Position numbers and translations under genes: made by a program
Notes under the pieces: model-generated
Told to the model about the DNA's origin: nothing
The model's database searches: none
The model's input: the letters and a program-made list of their open reading frames with translations, nothing else
Shown here: in pieces, positions 22,051 to 34,400 of the stretch
Position numbering within the stretch: position 1 is the stretch's first letter
How the letters are laid out: every line of letters starts with the position of its first letter
Source: Massospora cicadina
Lineage: Eukaryota > Entomophthoromycota > Entomophthoromycetes > Entomophthorales > Entomophthoraceae
Length of the DNA: 64,000 nt
Assembly: GCA_022478985.1 (NCBI GenBank)
Contig: JAKSZP010010641.1
Location: 62,001 to 126,000 of the forward strand
Reading direction: 5' to 3'

Positions 22051-22689
22051 TAGTGCTAAAAAAGGAGTTTTCAGTTGGTACGGTGTACAAACAACTAAAT
22101 ATTAGGCAATGTTCTCTATCCTAATTAGACTGTCCAAATATGAGATATTCTCAATTGATGGTGAGCCAGATATCTCTTTCATAGAGCATCTTGGTTTCAT
22201 TAAAAATAAAAAGGAATACTACTGCTGTCCACTAGCCTCATCCAATTGAAGGTTATTAAATGCTAATGCTCTACCTGCTCCAGTCCTTATGAGAAATCAG
22301 TTTGCTAGGGTAGTTAATTATGGGTACGTTATTTCAGTTAATTTGAGATACAGTCATCTTGGTGTTCCCAGTAGGTACTGTAATGGTCCTTAGAATTTGA
22401 TAAGGATTAGGGAAGTCTCCTGCTCTAATTTTCACCATCTGCCATCCCAGTCTTAAGTGCCAATGTTAAAGATTTTACTTATTTAAATAATGATACTTTA
22501 TTTTTAATATATATGCAGTTGTCTATCGTCTTGAGACAGTAGACCAATAGGTAGTGTTTTTTATTTAATTGAGGTAAGCTGACCAGGGGATGAACATTAC
22601 CAAACTAAGGACTAAACTAAAACTAACGTAACTAATTGATTCAAACAAAACGCCCAAATGAGTGGATTGAGTAAAACACCAAATGAAAC
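22051..22689. other. No gene recognised; possible 5' LTR of Ty3-F
   Basis: A+T-rich with no coding signal. By position the 5' LTR of Ty3-F should begin here, but no matching copy was found near 2.1-3.7 kb. At 22566-22600 a GAGGT.AGCTGACC.GGGGA segment resembles 31862-31890. Confidence 0.35.
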
Positions 22690-23930
22690 AACCAATCAGG
22701 TGGGCAGCGGAGACCTCTTATCCCTCCATGGTGGAAGGGAGGGGGATTGAGGGGCTCATCTTCAGCAGAAACTTCCTCATCCCAGAGTAGGGTACATGTT
22801 AAGGCGGATAGCAAGGGCGTTGGGGAATTGGTGGCATGTAGTTCGATATCTCTAATAATTGGTACTTCTGAGAAATTACCAACTACATAAATGGCAGTGA
22901 TATTTTCAGCTAAAATTTTTCAGCTTTAATGTGGGCGTCTGGTAGTTTAATGAATGTGGCAATACTGGTTCAGGAAATCTTAGCTTTCAGATTCCATGCT
23001 CCTAATACCACATTCTGGATAGCATCATTAAAATTTTTATTCAATTGTTTTATATTAATCTTACTTTTTGGAGTAAGATATACAGGGATAACAGGAGGTG
23101 GAATTCCTCCTGTGAACATCGTAACTGATTTGGCAGCAGCTTTGCAGAGGGGACAATAATCTGGTGTGGCAGCTGATTCTACTGCAAGCTGGTGGTCTCT
23201 TTAGAATGATTCAGCATTTGACTGTGGGAAATATAATGAGGGTGGAATTCTGCGTCCCATTCTGCATTACAGAACTGTTCAACTTGCAGAGATGGTTCTT
23301 TAATAATTTTACCTGGCCCATCAGTTTCATCCAAGAACTCCCATGGGTTCTGGTTGAATTAAATTGGGAAATTGGAGTATTGTTGAGGATTGGTTGATTC
23401 ATTGGAAAATGCATGGGATCAAACTGGGGTCCAATCCAGTGCTTGATTGGGTGGGGCGTTTGTGGCACTGGGGAGAGGAGGAGGCTGATTGGTGGCTGAA
23501 GGTGCAGCTGCAGTAACAGGCTTTGGGGGAGGGGGAGGTAAGATCATACCTTATGCCAGAACTGGTGTGGGATGGGCAGCGGATTTGGGGTTGGCGGGTG
23601 AAAAGTTTAATCTGTCAGAAGTAACTAAGGAGTGGCACTTGTATTTTAGTGGTCCAACTTGAAACAGGATGAGCAGATCGTCTGCCCACCCTTGATGAGA
23701 GCCCAAATTGGATTTTTGAGGCATTATGAATGACAGTGTGAGGAGAAATCAACACAGCAATTTTACTAGATTCAGGGCTGATTGTGGCATACGCCAGAGA
23801 CCCACCAATAGGTGGTGTTTTAGAATATAAACTCTGTTTTCTAGGACTGTAGGATTTAATCTTCTGTTGCAACAATTAATATGGTTTCTTGCTCTATGGT
23901 CTCTCTGATAGATTCAATAAAAGGTTTTGA
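22690..23930 (-). pseudogene. Decayed coding stretch of unknown family
   Basis: Not recognised. Minus-strand frames read like real protein for long runs: MLQQKIKSYSPRKQSLYSKT (from 23875); a Pro-rich middle; then CPLCKAAAKSV (about 23125-23160), PPPVIPVYLTPKSK, NDAIQNVVLGAWNLKAK (about 22980-23030), IKLPDAHIKAE, and ILAENITAIYVVGNFSEVPI down to about 22800. A few stops and frame changes separate the pieces. The C-x2-C and the position beside other elements suggest an ORF1 or Gag of another retroelement, but a broken host gene is possible. Confidence 0.4.
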
Positions 23931-24093
23931 CATAATAAAACAAAAGAAATAAAAAAGTTGAGCTTTTATTAAGATAAACTATAATATTATGTCCTTATTG
24001 TAATGCATTCATTGGTATAAATTGGGGTACTTTTAATGCTAACTGAATCTTCTCCCTTAAATCCTATCTTTATTCCACCACTTTACCAGGGGC

Positions 24094-24098
24094 CTACA
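24094..24098. repeat. Ty3-B target-site duplication, left copy (CTACA)
   Basis: It pairs with CTAAA at 31419-31423. Four of five bases match, as expected for an old insertion. Confidence 0.65.
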
Positions 24099-25524
24099 TG
24101 ACATGGAAACGGCAGAAAAAGTTTAGACTGGCCTGCCAGTCAGGTGTGTAAGCACCCAAAAACAAGCCAGAATGCCAGAGGCATTGCCAATCAAAAAACA
24201 TGATATGGAGCCGGGCATTGGGAGATGACAAATTGTTGTGCAACAAAACAGTGAGTATGATCCCAATGATGAACCACAGTGAGCCCACTCCCAACCCAGG
24301 GGGCCTTGCTGCAGGGGGTGGGAATACCAGATAATTTTGATAAGTTTATCAGCATATGGGGTCATTTCAACCGAGGATAAAAGGAGATGGATTCTCTCTT
24401 GCAATTGGTGGACATAGGGCCACAATATTCCCATTTACTGTTGTGGAAGTTCATGATAATGGGGTTATATGCCAAAAATATTGGACTCACTGAATCCAAT
24501 CGATGACAGAGGAAGCCATAGTGACCATAAGTACTGGTAGAGCCCATCCAGCATATGGACTGACAGGCCACTAGGGAAACGCCATCAGGGATGCAGTCAG
24601 AAGGAGTAAGATAATAAAAATTGTTTTTTTTTTTTTGGAAAAAATTTTTATTTAAGAAAATTGAAGAAAATGGACCAACAATTTTCTCAGTGCTATGCAA
24701 CTGATTAAATAGTGGTCAATTGGGGTAGTGACAAGCCGGGATCAGAACCCTCAATTTTGACCTAACTGGCGAATTATTCAAGAATGGGTGAGTTTGTTCC
24801 TTGAGAACTGACATCAAAAAATTTGGCGGTGGGCTGAGTTGCTGTTGGTTTGACCTCAAATGTCCGAACTGAGGCCCAGCTACATTTCTGACAGTTGGCA
24901 CGATGGCGTTTGGCCCAATGAGCAATGGGAATCACCCAAGGCCACCCCACATAGGGGCAGGCCCATTTGGTTGGGAACGGGTTTGGGACGCCCAACCCGC
25001 CCGCGCTCAGTCACTGGGCTGTTCGTTTGGTCAGGAGCATATCATCGACCAAAACACCTGAATTGTCAACAGGGGATTTTGAACCCTCATCAATGGCGTC
25101 CAATACTATAGCCTGCTAATCAAGGATGATCCCTGGCAACTTTGGCAGGGAGGTGATTTGTTTGATCAACCCATTAATCAAATTGGAACTGTTGGGTGTT
25201 CTGGCTAATAACTCAGTATTCATGCTTTTCTGGCCATTTGAGATCCGAGCATTGGCCAGATTACCACTTGAATTAAATTTGATTGATTTCAATTTGACAA
25301 TCTCAGCGCAAATTTCGCTGATCCCCCATAACAGTTTTGCTGAGGTAAGTGCTGGTACTGAGGGTGGGATCCAAAGCGGAAGAGCTGTTACCCAGCGCTT
25401 GTCTACTATGTGAGCGAGATTGCCCTGAGTAATGAGGGGTACTTCCATCCTCTTTGGTGTCTTCTTACTTGGGAACAGGAAAATGGCCTGATTAATGGCC
25501 AGAGGATGTTCCCTGTGACTTACA
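24099..25524 (-). repeat. Ty3-B 3' LTR
   Basis: It matches 29997-31418 over its whole length. On the plus strand it starts TGACATGGAAAC and ends GACTTACA. A T-run at 24629-24639 followed by TTTTTATTT has a counterpart at 30522-30550. Confidence 0.92.
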
Positions 25525-25532
25525 TTACCCTT

Positions 25533-25830
25533 TCATTTTTCCAAAGGAAGGGATTTGCCACCGGGAAACTGCACAAGAGCCACATTCTTGTGCGCGTTGG
25601 GTAACTTAATCGCCATGATTGTCACAATCTTTTGGGGAGGGCGGGGAGCATCAGGGTGGAATGTATGGAACGCTTCAACCAGAGCCATGCATTTTGCGCA
25701 ATTGCGCGCCTTGACCCAACTGTTTTTGTAGGCCAGATACCCTTTCCAGGCAACGAGATATTGTGACAAATGTCAGGATTTCTGGGATGCCAGGATAGCC
25801 TCAACCTCAGTCTCTTCCCCATTATCAACG
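25533..25830 (-). pseudogene. Ty3-B chromodomain (integrase C-terminus)
   Basis: It reads VEAILASQKS, a stop, then QYLVAWKGYLAYKNSWVKARNC and ALVEAFHTFHPDAPRP. The E-A-I-L, Y-L-V-x-W-K-G-Y and S-W-V order is the chromodomain signature. The aromatic cage is partly kept (Trp and Tyr visible). In chromoviruses this domain directs integration to marked chromatin. One stop (about 25770) separates it from the integrase. Confidence 0.88.
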
Positions 25831-27010
25831 ACATTTTGGTTCTGGTTCCATAGGAATTGTACCCTTGAACGGTGACAACTGGGAAACATGGAAAACAGGA
25901 TGTAGCTTTCAATGTGCAGGGAGCTTCAGTTGGAACGCCCCATTCCCAAGTACCTCCTCCACCAAATGGGGGCCCAAGTGTTTACTAGCGAATTTACGGG
26001 TAGGGGCTTGAATTTTTAAGTGGCGGGTATTGAGCATAGTATAGGAGCCCACCATAAAATTGTGACCCAGGAGCCACTTACATTATGTGAACCACTTGTA
26101 GTTAACTATGGCTTAAGTGAGGTGTTCCCACAATAGGGCTTGAGTCAATCTGATGTGAGCAGCGTGATCCGCAGCAGCTTGAACCTCAGGATGCAAGCTC
26201 AGCCTGACCAAAAATGAAGTATTATAACCCAGCGTTGCTTCATATGGGGAAAGCCCCGTGGACGCGTGGGTCCCATTACTGTAAACAAATTGGGCGAGAG
26301 GAAGGTCATTTGCTCAAGTGTCCTGCGCGGCTGCAGCATAGCAATGCAGGTACTGTTCAAGGACTTGATTAACCCGCTCAGTTTGTCCATCAGACTGGGG
26401 GTTATATGCCGTGGAGCGACAGGGGGATATCTTCAGAATTGATAGAAGTTCACTCCAAAACTGCGCGGTGAACTGGGAGCCATGGTCACTGATGATCTCC
26501 TGGGGGAGACCAAACATCAAAAACACATGGCGTACAAAAAGATGGGCAGTTTCTTCTGATGTAAAGTGGAAGTACAAGGTATAAAAAGGGAAAATTTCGT
26601 GAAGCAATCCACCACTACCATCACCAATGTGATCCATTAGAATAAGGGAGTTCATCAATAAAGTCCACGGACACCAATGTCCATGGCCCCTCCGCCTGCT
26701 GTAAGGGGTGCAGGAGGCCATTTTTACATGAGCAATCTGAATTAGCCCTGGTGCAAGTAACACAATCGGTGATCCAGGCTGGGACCTCTTTTGTCAGACC
26801 TTCCCGTTTGAAGGTCCTCTTAATTAAATTGATGCATTTTTTGTTGCCAGGATGTCAAACCATGGGGGGATCATTATGTGTGCGGAATACCTCCAATTGG
26901 AAGGAGGGGGGAACCCAGATGCAAGACTGAAATTAAATGAGTCCCTCCACCAAGGAGTATAGAGAATGTTTGTGACTTGGGTTGGGCAACTGCTCGACCA
27001 ACTCCACGCC
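25831..27010 (-). pseudogene. Ty3-B integrase
   Basis: The zinc-binding region is at about 26760-26890 (H..PGNKKCINLI, then CVTC). The core has SVDFIDELP (first Asp, about 26645), SDHGSQFT (second Asp, about 26490) and DGQTERVNQVLEQYL (Glu, about 26360-26400). All three catalytic residues are readable. GPY/F-like and C-terminal segments follow (FASKHLGPHLVEEVLGNGAF, PVFHVSQLSPFKG, about 25860-26000). Stops and frameshifts occur near 26640, 26314 and 26199. Confidence 0.88.
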
Positions 27011-27199
27011 CTCAGGGCAAGCCATTTATCTGGCTAGAACCCGAGCCACTAGTGGGGCATCTGGAGCCAAAGTGATGGATGAGATGATGGGGGGATGATG
27101 GACAGAATTTGGGTGGCAGGAATCATGGTAACGAGGTCCAATTCCTCCGGGTTCAAGGAACAGTGGGTGGGGCTATGACTTAGAAAATTGGGAAGCACA

Positions 27200-27762
27200 T
27201 TGAGCGCCCCTTTTACAAATTCATATTTAAATTTAAAACTAATCAGGTCCCAATAAGTTTAGGCTTACCGATGTGCCAATTTTTGGGGTTTACAAAAATA
27301 CAAAAGAGCCTGGTGATCCGTGCGGACCATCAATTCATGTTGAGCACCCTGCAACAGGTACTGCCAATGAGTTAATGCCCATGCAACAGCAGCCAATTCT
27401 TTGTCATATATAGCCCAAGGCTGCTCCGTTGCCATGAACTTCCAGGAAAATTAATTGAACAGTCGTTCTAAACCACCGTGCTCCTGAAGCAACACCGCTC
27501 CCACTGCTACTGATAAGGCATCACATGCAACAATATACGGCTTAGTGGGATCAGCATGCTTCAAAATGGGTGGAGACACAAAAACCTCCTTGATCAATTC
27601 AAATGCCTGCTGGAATTTGGGCGTCCAAAAAAATAGAACATTTTTCCCTGTAAGGGGGTGGAGAGGTGCGACCAGCTGGGAAAGTGCTGAGGAAACTTTT
27701 TTTAGGAAAATAATGGTTCCAAGAAGCTCCGAAGTTGTTTCTGAGTAGTTGGGGTTGGCCAT
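27200..27762 (-). pseudogene. Ty3-B RT connection and RNase H
   Basis: The 27451-27762 segment reads LVAPLHPLTGKNVLFFW...FQQAFELIKE...PPILKHADPTKPYIVACDAL, the standard Ty3 connection and RNase H start with its first Asp. After a frame change at about 27450, PWAIYDKELAAVAWALTHW (Glu) and VRTDHQALLYF (Asp) follow, then LSHSP near 27170-27200. The catalytic residues are present but the frame is not. Confidence 0.85.
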
Positions 27763-27764
27763 TC

Positions 27765-28665
27765 TCAGATTGCATCTAACTTGTTGGGAGGGATTGCATA
27801 ACCATCCTTGAGGATGAGGTTCCCAAGGAAGGTAACCTCCTCCTTATAAAACTCACACTTGGAAGGCTTGACAAACAAGCCTGCCTTATGCAAGGCAGCC
27901 ACCACTGCTTCCAAGTCAGTATCGTGTTGTTTGGGAGTTGGGTAGTGCACCAAGATATCATCAATGTATGCAACTGCACAAGTAAACCGGAGGTCACCCA
28001 GTACATTTTTGATCATAAGTTGGAACATAGCGGGAGCATTTTTTAACCCAAAGGGCATTACACGGAATTGGAAAATGCCGCGCTTTATCCAGATCGCTGT
28101 TAACTATTCCTGCCCTTTCATTACCCAGATTTGGTTGAAGGCGTACACCAAATTCAGCTTAGAGAACACATGGGGTTTGGCAATTGCCTGTCTGATCGTC
28201 TGCTCAAGAGGCAGGGGGTAGGGATCAGAAACCGTTATTTTGTTTAAATGGCCATAATATATGCAGGGGCGAAGAGAACCATCTGCTTACTGGTGAAGAC
28301 AATGGGGGAGGCAACGGACGAGGTCTTCTTGAACAACCACCCTTTTTTCAGAATATCGCTCAACCAAGTATTGAGTGCAACTTATTCCTCCGCTGTATGG
28401 AGATACAATGGGCAGTTGATATTCTTCAACTCCACATTCGTTCAAAACCAGAGATTGAACCTAGTGTGTGGAGGCAGGAGATCCGCCTTTTCCAAGTCAA
28501 AGATTCTCCAATAGCGCATTAAGCTCTCAGGAAAATTTGCCAGAATGCTCGCAGAAGTGACTAGGGAAGTGATAGAACTGGTTCCTTGTGTCTCCTTAAA
28601 GGAGTCGATCAAGGGAAATTCTCCCTCCAGATGATCATTAGCAAATGACAACATATTAGGCACAA
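27765..28665 (-). pseudogene. Ty3-B reverse transcriptase, active site intact
   Basis: From about 28340 downward: SLRPCIYYGHLNKIT, FSKLNLVYAFNQIWV, FQFRVMPFGLKNAPAMFQ, then AVAYIDDILV with Y-I-D-D at 27957-27968. PSKCEFYKEEVTFLGNLI and the thumb end follow at 27765. One stop (near 28240) and frame changes near 28060-28100 break it. Of the RTs in this window, this one reads most like a working palm. Confidence 0.88.
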
Positions 28666-29037
28666 GTGAATCTTAACATGTTGTTGGCGCCACCACCCCA
28701 GACCTAAGATCACCAGAAACACTAGGTTCAGCATGGCCAAAAATTGATCATAGAAGCTGAAATGGTGGATTGAAAAAGGTATTGGCCGGCGGATGACATA
28801 CAAGGTCTGGGAGTCAGATGAGGCCACCATCACTGAGGGACCTGCATATATTCCCAGTTCCAATTGTTGAGCCAGCTTGACACTCATGAATTTCCCTGCA
28901 GCTCTGGTATCCACCAGGGCCTCAAAGGAAACATGATTAGAGCTGACACTAATCTTCATGGGCAATAGGAAATAAGGGAAGTTCTGTTTATATGAAGATT
29001 CGACCAACTCTTTTGCAACTGAAGAGATAACTGGCAT
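28609..29037 (-). pseudogene. Ty3-B aspartic protease
   Basis: It reads FEALVDTRAAGKFMSVKLAQQLEL. The canonical D-T-G-A is D-T-R-A, so the catalytic Gly is Arg. A flap-like segment (SDSQTLYVI) follows. A similar protease (VDKRALGNFM) is present in Ty3-E. It is joined to RT by a short linker with no dUTPase-like segment. Confidence 0.8.
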
Positions 29038-29126
29038 ATTTGGGGTAAGGTCAGGGGCTCTCGCCAGAGCGAAGATTGGGAGTACAAGGGCGGGGAAATG
29101 ACTTCCTCCGTCTGGGCCATAACAGA

Positions 29127-29961
29127 TTAATTTATAGGTGACTCTGTATTGGCCAACTTGGACACAGGGGTTACAACTGGATCAGTACCCATATCTTCTT
29201 CTAGTTCGGAGATAGGCGCTTCATTAGCATCTTCTTTGGGTAACCCAATCATAAATTCCCTTTCTGATAATGGGTGACATGACGGAGCAAGGCGTTGATG
29301 GTGGTCGCGGTGGCACATATTTGATCTACTGATCCTTGGATGGAGGACCAGGCCTCGTGATGAGCGGAACCTGAATCCAAGCCTGATCTAAAGACTGCCT
29401 GAAGCATATCAATAGAGAGACCTGATGCGGGGCCAGTTCACAAAAGGTAGAAATCAAAGAAACCAGGCTGGGGGCTTCGGCCATGGCATAAAACAGTCTA
29501 AATAGGTGGTCCAATTGTGACACAGGGGGTTTCAGGGCAGCTGACATGACATTCATCAGTGAGGTGGAGTCTCCCACTTGTGAGGAAGAGCGCAAAAGAC
29601 CTTTCACCCAATGGCGGGCATCCCCATCCTCAGCGTCTAACAACGCAAGCCCTTGCTGGGCATGAGATAATGTGGAAGCATTATTAAGTGCAATTGTTGT
29701 ATGCATTTGCGCTTCAGCAAGTGCATCAAGAACTTGATTGGCAATCTCCTGGGAGGGAACACTTATAGTTCCCTCCGGGCTAGTGGGAGGAGGGGGACGC
29801 GCAGTCTGCGCAGCCTGGATGGATTGAAGAAGATTTCCCAAGGTAGAGCGGATACTTCTCCCAAAGTTGGAAAGTGACCAAACAAACAACAAACAGCAAA
29901 CTACTGATTGCACATTCATTTGGTAAAGGGTAACCACTGCAGCGCCCAGTTCAAAGAACAA
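29127..29961 (-). pseudogene. Ty3-B Gag-like region
   Basis: A 211-codon open stretch (29326-29961) starts near the end of the 5' LTR. A hydrophobic N-terminus is followed by a Pro-rich piece (RPPPPTSPEG) and an Ala-rich helical part. The end of a Gag-like core (WIQVPLITRPGP) comes last. A second, acidic open segment lies at 29127-29318. I found no zinc knuckle and the core looks short, so an internal deletion is likely. The call rests on position. Confidence 0.55.
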
Positions 29962-29996
29962 GGCGGAAGTGGCTGGAAATAATGGTTGGTTGATTA

Positions 29997-31418
29997 TGTC
30001 ATGGAAACAGCAGAAGTTTAGACCAGCCTACCAGTCAGAGAGTGTAAGCACCCAAAAAGCAATCCAGAATGCCAGAGGCATTGTCAAACAAATGACTTGA
30101 TATGGAGCCGGGCATTGGGAGATGACGAAGTGTTGGTGCAACACAATAGTGAGTATAATCCCAACGACGAACCACATTGAGCCCACTCCCAACCCAGGGG
30201 CCTTGCTGCAGGGGGTGGGATCACAGAGATAGTTTTTTAAGTTTAGCAGCATATGGGGTCATTTCAACTGGGGATGCAAGGAGATGTATTCTCTCTTGCA
30301 ATTGGTGGACATAGGGCCACAAGATTCCCATTTACTGTTGTGGAAGTTCATGATAATGGGGTTATAGAGCCAAAAATATTGGACTCACTGATTCCAATCG
30401 ATGACAGAGGGGGCCATAGTGACCATAAGTACTGGTAGAGCCCATTTAGCATATGAACTGACAGGCCACCGGGTAAACGCCATCAGGGATGCAGTCAGAA
30501 GGAATAAGATAATAAAAATTGTTTGATTTTTTTGGAAAAAAATTTTTATTTGAAGAAAAAGGAAGAATATTGACCAACAATTTTCTCAGTGCTATGCAAC
30601 TGATTAAATAGTGGTCATTTGGGGTAGTGACAAGCCGGGATCAGAACCCTCAATTTTGACCTAACTGGCAAATTATTCAGGAATGGGTGGGTTTGTTTCT
30701 TAAAAACCAACATCAAAAAATTTGGTGGTGGGCCGAGTCACTGTTGGTTTGACCTTAACATCCAAAATGAGGCTCAGCTACATTTCCAATGGTTGGTGTG
30801 ACAGCATTTGGCCCAATGAGCAATGGGAATCCCCCAAGGCACCCCACATAGGGGCAGGCCCATTTGGTTGGGAACGGGTTTGGGATGCCCAACCAGCCCA
30901 TGCTCAGTCGCTGGGCCATTCATTCTGTTGGGGGCGTTGCATCAGGCATAATGCCCAAATTGTTAACAGGGGATTTTGAACCCTCATCAATGGCATCTGA
31001 TGCTATAGCCTGCCCATTGAGGATGATCCCTGACAACTTTTGTATGGAGGTGATTTGTTTGATTGACCCATTTTTAAATTGGAGCCCTCAGGTGTTCTGG
31101 CTGTAACCCAGTCTTCATGCTTTTCTGGCCATTTGAGATTTGACATCGGCCAGATTACCACTCATATTAAATCTAATTGATTTAAATTTGACAATCTCAG
31201 CACAAATTTCGCTGATTCCCCGTAACAGTTTTGCCAAGGTAAGTGCTGGTACTGGGGGTGGGATCCAAAGCGGAAGAGCTGTTACTCAGCGCTTGTCTAC
31301 TACATGAGCGAGATCGCCCTGAGTAACAAGGAGTACCGCCAACCTCTTTGGTGTCTTCTTATTTGGGAATGGGAAAATGGCCTAATTAACAGCCAGAGGA
31401 CGTTCCCCAGGACTTACA
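29997..31418 (-). repeat. Ty3-B 5' LTR
   Basis: It matches 24099-25524 end to end. On the plus strand it starts TGTCATGGAAAC and ends GACTTACA, followed by CTAAA. Confidence 0.92.
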
Positions 31419-34400
31419 CTAAAGTAAAGTTTATGAGTTTTCACTACTTCATTGGTCCCTTACAATAAAGATTTTCCTACATCTGACGTTTACTGCTGTA
31501 AAACCCAGCGTTACCTCTGAGGTTAAAGTCCTGATGATATAAGTAAATCATTATAAGTCAGCACCATCTCAAAAAGGTTAAGCCACTAAAATCTTAAATA
31601 CATTAGTGAGGCACTGAAGAAATTTAAATCACTAATTAGAAGTTAGTTTAATTGTAACCTGATTGATACATCTGGTTTTGACTAGATCCAAAATGCCCCC
31701 AATAAAGGGTCATTAAATCATAGATTATTAATTTAAATTGCAAAGTCATGTCTACCCAGTTTTCATGTAGATAAAATAAGATCATATATTAATTAGAAAT
31801 GTATCAGATATTAATTCATACTCAAAGTTAATATTTTTATTTATAATTTATATTATTCTCCAAAATTTTAAATTTTATTCGAGGTGGGCTGACCTGGGGA
31901 CAGTACCGCACCAATTAGGGAAGTGAAGAAAATGGGAAAGGAGGATAAAACCCAGAAAACCTCCATGTGCGGCGTATGATAGGCCAGGAACTCCATGGAC
32001 CGCCTTTGCTATTCGCTATCTTAGTTTGGGGCATTGGCGCGCAAAACCAACACATTCAAAATCGTCCCCTACCCAAAGTCCATTACTGGGATCAAACTCA
32101 GGAGGCAGTGGTAGAGGGTCCATACTCTACCACTTGGGTATCCTCCCTATTCTCCAAAATTTTAATTTTGTTAATTATTTAACAGTGAGCACAACACAAC
32201 TATAGCAAAAAGGATAATAGTTATATAAAAAAATGAGAATTAATATATTTGAAGGATCCTTAAAAAACATACTTTTAAATTAGGAATCACCCAATAAGCC
32301 TTTAGGAGAGGTGGGCTGCTTTTAAGTGAGAGAGGTGAGAGTATCTAATGGGGGATGGTTTATCGCTGCATAGTTTGTTCTTAATACACACAGTGTTCTG
32401 AGATATACAATTTTTTAGAAACTTCTTTATATATGGAAGTTATAGAGGTCAAGTACAACATATTTAGCTTAGAGGTGATATAAGAGCAGAAATAAACTCT
32501 TAAATTTATCTACTTGCGCTCCTTCTACACCATTGTGGTCATGAATAGGGTTTGAAATTGGCGAAAACATAATGGTAAGGTGAGGTTGGGACACCAAAAT
32601 GAGGCTCATATAATTGAGGATTAACGTTAGTTTTGATTTTAGTCTAATAGAATAGGTTACAAACAAGGTGCAAACCTTTGCAATAAAGTGTCCGCTGACT
32701 TGGTGATCTTTTATAAAAAAGCTTTTTGCCTTTGCCTTTATCTCATCCAGTGTATGTCCCAAGTACTAATTCTTTTAATAAGGGGTTTCTTAGGGTATAG
32801 GGCTTTCTTTATGGTAGTGTGGTGGGCGTGAGGGCAAAAAGCATTTTTTAAAAAGGAGACATTCACTTTGTTAATATACAAAAAATATTAGACTCTAAAA
32901 ACTTTGCTATCTGAACCAGTTTTATTATGCTTTTTAGAGTTTCATTATTAAGTCTTATGAACATAATGTTATTTCCATAAGAGATCAGTGCTTTTAAGGC
33001 TATGCTATGGAGAAAAATATGAGTCCTATATGATTATAGTATAATATACAAGCATTAACATTACTTAAGGATTATAGTAATTTGGTGAAAAAGTTCTACA
33101 TAAGGTATATATTAAATTAATACTTTTATAATTATAGGGTTGTATAATGGTATAATTGAATTGACTTCTATAGCTAAAATCAAACTTCATAAGTCTTACA
33201 ACTAGTAAACTATAATTAGATAAGTTTTTTTACATAAATCTCGTTAGTAGTTCCAATAATTTTAAAAAATAAATTTTCTAGTTAACTCATATATATAGTT
33301 TGTATTTTAATACAATTCTCAGGTGATATGAGTCATATATATGTTAAAAGGCTAGATATTTTTCGTTTTTAAATTTTATGTACTGCAATTATCACTTTCA
33401 ATTTTATAATCAAAAAGATTCATTTAACACACCTTTTTTCTAATGTATCATTGTATCAGTAAGTGTAAGAGATAGAATCCACTGAGTGAACGCCCTTTTT
33501 TAGCTGTAGTGATTGGTGATAGTTGGTCCAAAATCCTGCTTCACAATTTTAGCCGCAGAGCAAAAAAAGAATATATATACATCCACTGATTAGTTTAAAA
33601 AAGTCTAATCTTATTATTTGTTAATCTATAATTGGCCATACACTTTCTTATTCCTCTCAAGAGTAAGATGTATGCGTCACCTTTGGTATAAATGAACCAT
33701 TACTTTATTTAGCAATATGCTATAATCTTTTAATCGCTTCTTTTATGCAGTAAGTGTTATTTTAAGCTCACTTTGAGAACCTTGGCCCCTGGTTTTTAAA
33801 CTGTTGATGAAGTAAATTCGATTATAGAACATACTAATATTGTAATATACACTAAATTTGTACTAAAAACAGAACAGGTAATCACCATCAATACAAATTT
33901 ATCCATGTGCTTCTGGGATAATGAGAATATTGGGTGATAAAGAATCTCCCAATAGCAAAACGCCACAATCATATGAAGAGATAGCTTTTAGAAGCATTGA
34001 GTAGGCATGGTACAGTGGTGCACTTCAATTTAAGCTAAACACCAAACTCTCCTCATATGGCTGCAGACAAAAACATATTTATATTAAGCCTTATAATGTT
34101 CACAGATGTGAATACTACTGCAACTTTAAACAAGGTTTATTATACATTTAAACGATAGCTATTTTCAACCATTAATTGTGCTCTCATAGAAATGTACTCA
34201 TATTTGTTAAAGTTGTGTAGAGGTTGAAAACAAAAGAAAATTCTGTTTTGAAACATTAAAATGCGAAAGATACAATTATTTGGAAACTTTTGAAAAGACC
34301 ACAGAATCTGGCTGTACAAAGATGGTACACCAGTGAGTGTGTTTGGGCGAAGTATAGGGTTGTGCTACCAAACCCCTTGATTAATAAAAAGAGTTGAAGA

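Larger units (their letters stand above)
24099..31418 (-). mobile_element. Ty3-B: complete chromovirus, minus strand
   Basis: It has two 1.42-kb LTRs around a 4.5-kb internal region. Order on the minus strand: Gag-like, protease, RT, RNase H, integrase, GPY/F, chromodomain. LTR ends are TG/CA and the flanks match at four of five bases. This belongs to the chromodomain-bearing branch of Ty3/Gypsy. Unlike Ty3-A, C, D and F it has no dUTPase-like segment. It is less decayed than Ty3-A or F, but each gene still carries stops. Confidence 0.92.

Noticed and set aside
28248..28514. 88-codon plus-strand open frame
   Set aside because: It is the shadow of the Ty3-B RT and protease-RT linker on the minus strand.
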